From: Candidatus Geothermarchaeota archaeon
GTDB lineage: Archaea; Thermoproteota; Nitrososphaeria; Geothermarchaeales; JDFR-13
Assembly: GCA_015522055.1 (NCBI GenBank)
Contig: WAMZ01000126.1
Coordinates: 1 to 9,456 of the forward strand
DNA length: 9,456 nucleotides
Direction of reading: 5' to 3'
The position numbers and the translations under genes are program-made. How positions within the stretch are numbered: the first letter of the stretch is position 1; every line of letters begins with the position of its first letter. A model generated the notes under the pieces. The model did no database searches. It had not been told where the DNA came from and was given only the letters and a program-made list of their open reading frames with translations. Positions 4,429-9,456 of the stretch are shown one piece after another.

Positions 4429-6069
4429 ATGTTCAAGAAATATATAAGGACGGAGAAGATAAGTGATAAGCTAACCGAGTATAGGACGATGGTCTCGAGG
4501 AAAGGCATACTTAGAGAGACATTGATAGGTGGATTCAAAGCCACTATAATGGAGATAGGGGGTAAAGACCCGTCATTCAAGGCGTATCTCCTACAAAGGG
4601 GCTACCAAAACCTATACTCCGCAATACAGAGAAGTAAGATACCCCTAATGACAATATATTTATTGGACAACGACAAAACCGGCATATACCTGATAACCAA
4701 GGGCGGCAACGAGGATGAGCTCGAGAGGAATATTAGGATTATAGAGGCCAGTTTCTACGCAGTCTTCCCCAAAGCTAAGATGGAGAGGCTATCCGGGAGG
4801 GAGGTTAAGAAACTTATGCTATTCAACAGTCTACACCTAGATGAGAATAATCTACCACCAATCATAGACGAGAACTCCATGAAAGACCTAGGCCTAGTCA
4901 CCCACCAACTACCGCCATTCAGGACGCCAGTCATTAGAAATAGGGAGCCTGGCGGGATATATATCGGTAGACTAATAACCCAGTATGGAGACGAGGGAGA
5001 CCCATATATGCTATCAAGGAAGGATATATCTAGCCACGTGGTCTGCGTTGGTGTGACTGGCAGCGGTAAAACGACGACCGTGGCGACTATCCTCAACAGC
5101 CTACCCACCGACATCAAGTATATGGTTCTAGACTTCCACAACGAGTATACAGGCTTACTAAACAACTATGACCTAGTCATCAGACCCGGTATGGATGACC
5201 AGTATGCAATAAACCCCCTAAAACCACTTGAGGGTATAGACTATAATGAACATATGTCAATGGTAACGGATATATTCGCCGATACATACAACTTCACCCA
5301 CTCACAGTCATATATATTCAAGCTGGCACTGGAAGCCACCCTCAGCAAATACGATACTGGAGAGTTGGATGAGCCTGACATGGAGGCCCTAGTAGATATT
5401 CTCGAGAGGATGCCGATAGGCTCATACTATGAGATAGAGAGTAAGGCCGCCTTGAAGAGGAGGCTGAAGCCACTCACGCAGGGGCAGGCAAAGAAGGCCT
5501 TCTGTGGAAAGAAATACCTCAGGATAGACCAAGCCATAGCTAGCAATGTAATAATAGAGCTGGGCGGCCTAAGAGAGATCAAGCTAAGACAGATATACAG
5601 CAAGCTACTCCTTAAACAGATATATGACTATAGGACATTAACAGGCCAAAGTAGGCTAAACCATGTAATAGTGATTGAGGAGGCAAGCTACATAGTTCCA
5701 TATAGAAGGGACTACGACCAACCCACCATAGCCGAGCGTATGGTTAATGAGATGAGGAAATTCGGCGAGAGCATAATATTAATAACCCAGTTCCCCACCC
5801 AGATACCGAAGGACACCGTCAAGAACGCTGGCCTACTCCTCATACACAGGTTGACCGGCGTGGAGGACCTTAAGACCCTACAGAGTATAATGAATATATC
5901 AAATGAACAGATAGATTATATAAAGCAGCTGGAGACAGGTGTATGTGTGGTAAGAGACTCGAGCAATATGGAGCCATTCCTAGTCCACGTATACCCAAGG
6001 GTAAAGGGTCAAGGGAAGAACCTCTTCAAATCCCCATTTTCAGACACCAGGCCAAGCCAGTCAACATAG
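4429..6069 (+). CDS. HerA/VirB4-family ATPase (FtsK-HerA superfamily)
   Basis: 546 aa. The N-terminal region (about 1-160) has no recognisable catalytic motif but resembles the VirB4/CedB-type front domain in layout (an amphipathic NIRIIEASF stretch, then LSGREVKKLML at about 121-131). The ATPase core shows Walker A GVTGSGKTT at 208-216 (K214, T215), a DFHNEY strand at 235-240, Walker B VIVIEEA at 413-419 (E417, E418), a sensor Gln in TQFPTQIP (Q454) and a candidate arginine finger at R474. Members pump DNA or protein through membranes or act in DNA end resection. No nurA, mre11 or rad50 is adjacent, and it follows pilin and platform genes, so a transfer role is favoured over repair. GTGAT five bases before the ATG overlaps the pilin stop. 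No membrane helix is evident. The 3' end overlaps the opposite-strand kinase gene by 61 bp. Superfamily is firm; orthology to CedB/TedB-type proteins is untested. Confidence 0.85.
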   Translation: MFKKYIRTEKISDKLTEYRTMVSRKGILRETLIGGFKATIMEIGGKDPSFKAYLLQRGYQNLYSAIQRSKIPLMTIYLLDNDKTGIYLITKGGNEDELERNIRIIEASFYAVFPKAKMERLSGREVKKLMLFNSLHLDENNLPPIIDENSMKDLGLVTHQLPPFRTPVIRNREPGGIYIGRLITQYGDEGDPYMLSRKDISSHVVCVGVTGSGKTTTVATILNSLPTDIKYMVLDFHNEYTGLLNNYDLVIRPGMDDQYAINPLKPLEGIDYNEHMSMVTDIFADTYNFTHSQSYIFKLALEATLSKYDTGELDEPDMEALVDILERMPIGSYYEIESKAALKRRLKPLTQGQAKKAFCGKKYLRIDQAIASNVIIELGGLREIKLRQIYSKLLLKQIYDYRTLTGQSRLNHVIVIEEASYIVPYRRDYDQPTIAERMVNEMRKFGESIILITQFPTQIPKDTVKNAGLLLIHRLTGVEDLKTLQSIMNISNEQIDYIKQLETGVCVVRDSSNMEPFLVHVYPRVKGQGKNLFKSPFSDTRPSQST

Positions 6070-6578
6070 TCACTATCAGGTTTACCACACCTACCCAGGA
6101 GCCAGTCCACCGCACACAATACTTTAGAATACCCGCCACTAATATCTATAGAGATAACCGAGTCAGAGCCATAGGCATCTAGGGCCTCCCGATAAACAAT
6201 ATCAAGGATCTCGGCCTGCACATTCTCCAACGCCTTCCCCCTATCATACCCCCTAGAAACCAATCTATCGAACAGTATATAGGGGTCGAGGCGCAGTACA
6301 ATACACAGATCAACATACTCACTTGGGGCAACCAAGTGAGCCGTATGCCCCTCCAATACAACACCATCCCAACTAAATCGATTAGCTAGAAACTCACGAG
6401 CCCTATCTAAATCAACGATATAACTATCCCTATCCTCATCATAACCACTATATAATTTATTATTAATGATTATATTATTGACGGAGACATACCTAAATCC
6501 ATACAGCTTCGAGATACGCATAGATATATATGTCTTTCCAACGCCTGGCGAACCGGTTACCACTATATTTGGATGCAT
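6009..6578 (-). CDS. AK6/Fap7-type putative adenylate kinase
   Basis: 189 aa, the usual length for this family of small P-loop kinases, which transfer phosphate from ATP to AMP; the eukaryotic relatives Fap7/hCINAP also assist 40S ribosome maturation. Visible motifs are Walker A GSPGVGKT at 9-16, GYDEDRDSYIVDLD at 45-58 (the family's Y-x-E/D-E-x-D-S-Y-I-V-D signature) and EGHTAHLV at 76-83. The Walker-B-like strand is VVLEGH, and the LID segment RLVSRGYDRGKALENVQAEI covers 105-124. The start is ATG at 6578 with no ribosome-binding site. A TATATA box at 6597-6602 fits a leaderless transcript. The gene is downstream of tRNA-Val on the same strand. Its last 61 bases lie over the end of the HerA-like gene, so the C-terminal 20 or so residues are constrained by both proteins. 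Confidence 0.88.
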   Translation of the reverse strand: MHPNIVVTGSPGVGKTYISMRISKLYGFRYVSVNNIIINNKLYSGYDEDRDSYIVDLDRAREFLANRFSWDGVVLEGHTAHLVAPSEYVDLCIVLRLDPYILFDRLVSRGYDRGKALENVQAEILDIVYREALDAYGSDSVISIDISGGYSKVLCAVDWLLGRCGKPDSDYVDWLGLVSENGDLKRFFP

Positions 6579-6594
6579 ACCAATAGAGTAAATC

Positions 6595-6604
6595 GGTATA
6601 TAGC
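6595..6604 (-). promoter_or_regulatory. Probable TATA box of the adenylate kinase gene
   Basis: GCTATATACC on the minus strand is centred about 22 bases before the ATG at 6578, close to the 24-27 expected if transcription begins at or near the start codon. Confidence 0.4.
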
Positions 6605-6622
6605 AATTAATATTTAATTTGG

Positions 6623-6699
<77 letters not shown>

Positions 6700-6713
6700 A
6701 GATACTCCCCAAA

Positions 6714-6730
6714 GGATATATAGATATCTA
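6714..6730 (-). promoter_or_regulatory. Possible TATA region of the tRNA-Val gene
   Basis: The minus strand reads TAGATATCTATATATCC, centred about 20-25 bases before the mature tRNA 5' end at 6699, the usual distance for an archaeal tRNA promoter with little or no 5' leader. A second AT-rich stretch at 6737-6752 is an alternative that would give a leader of about 20 bases. Confidence 0.35.
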
Positions 6731-6776
6731 CACTAGATTTAATACTTTATTTGAATTAGGGGAGGATGCTATATCC

Positions 6777-6950
6777 TTACTTCTTTAGACCCCTCTGCCT
6801 CTTCTTCCACCTTAGGTTCTTACTGTGACACCACCGGCATTTAGTGGCGTTGGGCGGATTCCTAGCACCACAGTTCCTACATATCTTATAGAATAGCCTA
6901 TATTTCTGCGCCAAGGCCTTCTTATCCAGAACTATCTCCTCGCCACTCAT
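6777..6950 (-). CDS. rpl40e: Ribosomal protein L40e (large subunit)
   Basis: 57 aa, the normal size for archaeal L40e, a basic zinc-binding protein of the 50S subunit. The core C24-R-N-C27-G-A-R-N-P-P-N-A-T-K-C38-R-W-C41-H-S-K-N-L-R closely matches the family pattern and provides four cysteines for a zinc ribbon. A strongly basic tail (RWKKRQRGLKK) follows, as expected for rRNA contact. The ATG at 6950 is 23 bases after the sucD stop, with AAGGAG about 10 bases upstream. No TATA box is evident in that gap, so it is probably co-transcribed with sucCD. The coding assignment is very secure. Confidence 0.95.
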   Translation of the reverse strand: MSGEEIVLDKKALAQKYRLFYKICRNCGARNPPNATKCRWCHSKNLRWKKRQRGLKK

Positions 6951-6973
6951 CTAAACCAGCTCCTTAATAATCC

Positions 6974-7861
6974 TTACAATACCTCCTTAATTAATTTTGG
7001 TATCTCAGACGGTCTATATGCAACCCGTACACCAGCGGCCTCCAGGCTCCTTATCTTCGCATCGGCCGTCCCACTACTACCAGATATTATCGCCCCCGCG
7101 TGGCCCATCCTCTTACCCGGTGGAGCAGTCTTCCCAGCCACATAGCCTATAACAGGCTTATCGAAACCGGATTCCTTAATATACTCGGCGAGCCTCTCCT
7201 CATCATCGCCACCTATCTCACCGATCAACACCACCGCTTTAGTTGCATCATCATACCTTAGAACCTCATCGAAGAACTCGACGAAGTCCGTCCCTATAAC
7301 ATAGTCACCACCCACACCCACCACCAGCCTATGGCCGAAGCCTTCCTTAAGTAGGTTATAGGCCACTTCATAGGTCAATGTACCGCTTCTAGATAATATA
7401 GTTATGTCCCCAGGCTTGAAATACTGGTTTGGCATGATACCGACCTTGGTGAAACCAGGTATTATGAAGCCTGGGCAATTAGGCCCTATAATCCTAACGC
7501 CATATGACTTAGCCATCCTTATAAATCTAAGGGTGTCATGGGCCGGTATACCCTCAGTAATAACCACAACGGGGTTTAAACCATTCAATATAGCCTCTGA
7601 AACCGCGTCGAAGGCAAACTTGGCTGGAACAAATACTATAGATGTATTGGCCCCCGTCTCATCCACAGCCTCCTTAACAGTATCATAGACAGGGACTCCA
7701 TGTACCTCAGTCCCACCCTTACCCGGAGTCACGCCAGCAACAATCTTTGTACCATACTTAAGCATCTGCAGAGTGTGGAAGCTACCCTGCCTCCCAGTTA
7801 TGCCTTGGACCAGGACCCTAACCTCATCCCCCGTAAAATTAGGAACTGGCCCCACTCGCAT
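6974..7861 (-). CDS. sucD: Succinyl-CoA synthetase alpha subunit
   Basis: 295 aa from ATG 7861. With SucC it interconverts succinyl-CoA and succinate plus CoA, coupled to NTP. In archaea it serves the TCA cycle or the succinate entry of autotrophic cycles such as dicarboxylate/4-hydroxybutyrate. Visible motifs (numbered from ATG 7861) are the CoA-binding Rossmann segment QGITGRQGSFHT near the N-terminus, GPNCPGF at about 126-132, SRSGTLTYEV at about 157-166, GEIGGDDEE and the phosphorylated histidine H254 in GKRMGHAGAI. GGTGG six bases upstream of 7861 supports this start; an in-frame ATG at 7888 would add nine residues and lies further inside sucC. It overlaps the sucC end by 23 bp, so the two subunits are translationally coupled. 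Nothing is missing. Confidence 0.95.
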   Translation of the reverse strand: MRVGPVPNFTGDEVRVLVQGITGRQGSFHTLQMLKYGTKIVAGVTPGKGGTEVHGVPVYDTVKEAVDETGANTSIVFVPAKFAFDAVSEAILNGLNPVVVITEGIPAHDTLRFIRMAKSYGVRIIGPNCPGFIIPGFTKVGIMPNQYFKPGDITILSRSGTLTYEVAYNLLKEGFGHRLVVGVGGDYVIGTDFVEFFDEVLRYDDATKAVVLIGEIGGDDEERLAEYIKESGFDKPVIGYVAGKTAPPGKRMGHAGAIISGSSGTADAKIRSLEAAGVRVAYRPSEIPKLIKEVL

Positions 7862-8972
7862 ATTTAACCACCATCCTAGCAGCCTCATCCATATCCTTAT
7901 AAACCTTGAAACCAGCCTTATTCAATATCTCCTCACCAATATCCTCATTGGTACCTGTCAACCTAATCACGAATATGTCTGGAGGGATACCCCTCTTCTC
8001 AACCACCGATACAATCGCCCTAGCCACATCGTCACACCTAGTTATCCCGGCGAATATATTGACGAATACATACTTAGGCTTAATCTCGCTAAATAATACA
8101 TCTAAAGCCGCACCAATCCTCTCCTCAGAAGCCCCACCACCAACATCTATGAAGCAGGCGGGCCTACCTCCATAGAAATCCACCAAATCCAGGGTGGCCA
8201 TGGTCAAGCCAGCGCCATTACCAATCACACCTATATCCCCATCGAGGGGGACGTATGAGAAGCCATACTTCTTAGCCATCCGCTCACCCTCAGTCATTAT
8301 ACTCACATACTCATAATAATTCGATAAGTCCTGCCTAATCTCCGAGTTATCGTCAACAATCACCTTAGAGTCTATTGCCAATACCCTACCCTCACCATCC
8401 ACAGCCAATGGATTAATCTCAGCAAGCAACAAGTCTCTCTCGACCACAAGCCTATACAGATTATTGACCAACGATATTAAATCCCTATTAAATTCACCTA
8501 ATAGAAACTTGGAGACAAGCCTCGCCTGGTGAGACTGAAGCCCCACCAAGGGATCAATAAATATTTTTAGTAGAGCTCCTGGCCTAGTTGCCAGCTCCTC
8601 AACCTCAACACCACCCTCCCTCGATGCTAGTAAAACCATCCCCTTATCCCTCTTAGAGACAAGTATACTCAGGTATAGCTCCTTATCATGGGGAAAGAAC
8701 TCCTCAATAAGTATATGGCTAGGCTTACTACCCCTAATCTCAACATTCCAGACCTCCTCAACTACAGAGTCAAGCTGCGATATATCCCTAACAATCTTTA
8801 CGGCGCCAGCCTTCCCACGCCCACCAGCAAGGTACTGGCCCTTGACTACATATGGTGGTGGGAATAGCCCCGATGGATCGGGCTTCTCACCAGGGTTGAG
8901 GACATGCCCCCTAGGCACAGGGATCCCGTATTCCTTGAAAAGCCGCTTACCCTCATACTCCAGTAGGAACAT
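7839..8972 (-). CDS. sucC: Succinyl-CoA synthetase beta subunit (ATP-grasp)
   Basis: 377 aa from ATG 8972, the normal size. It carries the nucleotide-binding ATP-grasp fold of succinyl-CoA synthetase. Visible are the N-terminal MFLLEYEGKRLFKEYGIPVP, the KGQYLAGGRGKAGAVK lysine/glycine loop, the Mg-binding LLAEINPLAV and DSKVIVDDN segments, then the CoA-ligase domain with GNGAGLTMATLD, FIDVGGGAS and NIFAGITRCDDVA. GGAGGGAT (8977-8984) four bases before 8972 fixes the start; the longer frame to 9014 adds hydrophobic residues not found in the family and covers the ribosome-binding site. It is the first gene of a sucC-sucD-rpl40e run. A TATA-like box (9019-9026) and an inverted repeat (9033-9049) lie upstream. 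Confidence 0.95.
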   Translation of the reverse strand: MFLLEYEGKRLFKEYGIPVPRGHVLNPGEKPDPSGLFPPPYVVKGQYLAGGRGKAGAVKIVRDISQLDSVVEEVWNVEIRGSKPSHILIEEFFPHDKELYLSILVSKRDKGMVLLASREGGVEVEELATRPGALLKIFIDPLVGLQSHQARLVSKFLLGEFNRDLISLVNNLYRLVVERDLLLAEINPLAVDGEGRVLAIDSKVIVDDNSEIRQDLSNYYEYVSIMTEGERMAKKYGFSYVPLDGDIGVIGNGAGLTMATLDLVDFYGGRPACFIDVGGGASEERIGAALDVLFSEIKPKYVFVNIFAGITRCDDVARAIVSVVEKRGIPPDIFVIRLTGTNEDIGEEILNKAGFKVYKDMDEAARMVVKYASGASS

Positions 8973-9017
8973 AGGTATCCCTCCAAGATAATATATAATT
9001 AAAATCCATAGCAAGAA

Positions 9018-9030
9018 CTAAATAAAGCCT
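9018..9030 (-). promoter_or_regulatory. Probable TATA/BRE of the sucCD operon
   Basis: AGGCTTTATTTAG on the minus strand contains TTTATTTA centred near 9022. It predicts a transcription start near 8997 and a leader of about 25 bases holding the GGAGGGAT site. A second AT-rich stretch (8988-8997) is too close to the start codon to serve as the TATA box. Confidence 0.45.
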
Positions 9031-9032
9031 TA

Positions 9033-9049
9033 GTTAATACACCATTAAC
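9033..9049. repeat. Perfect inverted repeat GTTAAT-N5-ATTAAC, candidate operator
   Basis: Two six-base arms separated by ACACC form a 17-bp palindrome between the Lrp-type regulator gene and the sucC promoter, centred about 44 bases before the predicted transcription start. Dimeric Lrp-family regulators bind AT-rich palindromes of this size, and the site lies beside such a gene. The arms are too short and AT-rich to act as a terminator. Confidence 0.4.
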
Positions 9050-9063
9050 CATTAGATAGTTAT

Positions 9064-9456
9064 TTATTTCAGTGTCTCCAGTGTAAAGTAGGTCTTCGTC
9101 TCCCTAACCCCAGGCATCTTACTCAATATATTTAGCACACCAGCCGCCTTGGAGCCATCGACCTGGATAATGAGATCCACATCTCCAGAGACCCTATGTA
9201 TCCTACCAATATTTATATCCACAAGCTTCCTATAGATCTCCTCCCTCTTCGCCGGCTCAACCGAGACTAGTATAAAGACTGGGGTAGTCAAGTAACCAAG
9301 GAGCATCATACCCTTCTCCGTAATCTCTATGAAGCCCCTACCCGTCCTAATATATCCACCCTTAATCAATGGCCTAAGCTTAACACTCAACGCCTGCCTA
9401 GTTATATTAAGCTTCTTAGCCAGCTCCGACTGCTTCACATCAACCCTATATACATA
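9064..9456 (-). CDS. Lrp/AsnC-type transcription regulator, 5'-truncated
   Basis: The frame is open at the right edge, giving the last 130 residues; a GTG at 9438 would start inside the DNA-binding domain, so the real start lies outside. A helix-turn-helix is visible (QSELAKKLNITRQALSVKLR, then LIKGGYI), followed by a wing-like GRGFIEITEKG more typical of MarR-like winged helices. After it comes a RAM/AsnC effector domain (from about residue 60: FILVSVEPAKREEIYRKL... then GDVDLIIQVDG... MPGVRETKTYFTLE), which usually binds amino acids and mediates oligomer assembly. It lies 91 bases upstream of sucC on the same strand, so sucCD control or autoregulation is possible but unproven. Confidence 0.8.
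   Translation of the reverse strand, partial: YVYRVDVKQSELAKKLNITRQALSVKLRPLIKGGYIRTGRGFIEITEKGMMLLGYLTTPVFILVSVEPAKREEIYRKLVDINIGRIHRVSGDVDLIIQVDGSKAAGVLNILSKMPGVRETKTYFTLETLK

Noticed and set aside
4230..4466. Plus-strand frame of 78 aa around the small pilin gene
   Set aside because: It is a low-complexity, Gly/Ser-rich out-of-frame reading of the pilin gene; the GTG 4243 frame has a ribosome-binding site and a signal peptide.
4243..6069. Calling the locus a Ced or Ted DNA importer
   Set aside because: No polytopic CedA-like protein is present, the pilin-like gene has a class III signal, and the platform/ATPase pair is of type IV pilus type. Only HerA/VirB4 superfamily membership is supported.
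4429..6069. HerA of the HerA-NurA-Mre11-Rad50 DNA repair set
   Set aside because: None of the partner genes is nearby and the gene lies in a pilus operon; repair HerA cannot be fully excluded without phylogeny.
7862..7888. Nine-residue longer sucD starting at 7888
   Set aside because: MRVGPVPNF at 7861 has GGTGG at normal spacing and gives the usual family length.

Overview
The window looks like chromosomal DNA of a hyperthermophilic or thermoacidophilic crenarchaeon (Thermoproteota, Thermoproteales-like; the genus cannot be fixed from sequence alone). The signs are a TFB-family transcription factor, TATA-type promoters with leaderless or GGTG/GGAGGT-led starts, archaeal ribosomal protein L40e, an archaeal tRNA-Val without encoded CCA, an AK6/Fap7-type adenylate kinase, an Lrp-type regulator, and an AT-leaning coding style rich in ATA, CTA and AGG/AGA codons. 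There is no gene-free stretch longer than about 80 bases.

Region 1 (1-487, +) is the 3' part of a divergent TFB-like gene. Region 2 (467-6069) is the unusual part: a surface-appendage locus made of two divergent operons that share a promoter region of about 70 bp (1534-1603). The leftward operon (1533 down to 467) encodes five very small proteins of 38, 72, 39, 111 and 115 aa. They overlap one another, each has one hydrophobic segment, and the last has a pilin-like N-terminus. The rightward operon encodes a type II/IV secretion (GspE/VirB11/FlaI superfamily) ATPase, two small membrane proteins that look like a T2SSF/TadC/FlaJ platform split in two, a 59-aa type IV pilin-like protein with a class III signal peptide, and a 546-aa HerA/VirB4-family ATPase. 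A pilus motor, platform and pilin joined to a DNA-pump-type ATPase suggests an appendage connected with DNA transfer or uptake, or a pilus with a second motor. This is inference. Three of the genes (38, 39 and 59 aa) are short enough to be missed by automated callers.

Region 3 (6009-9456) is all on the minus strand and is mostly housekeeping. From its upstream end it holds a 5'-truncated Lrp/AsnC-type regulator, sucC and sucD (succinyl-CoA synthetase beta and alpha), ribosomal protein L40e, tRNA-Val(CAC) and an AK6-type adenylate kinase. The kinase gene runs tail-to-tail into the HerA-like gene with a 61-bp coding overlap. A perfect GTTAAT-N5-ATTAAC inverted repeat lies between the regulator gene and the proposed sucC promoter and could be an operator.
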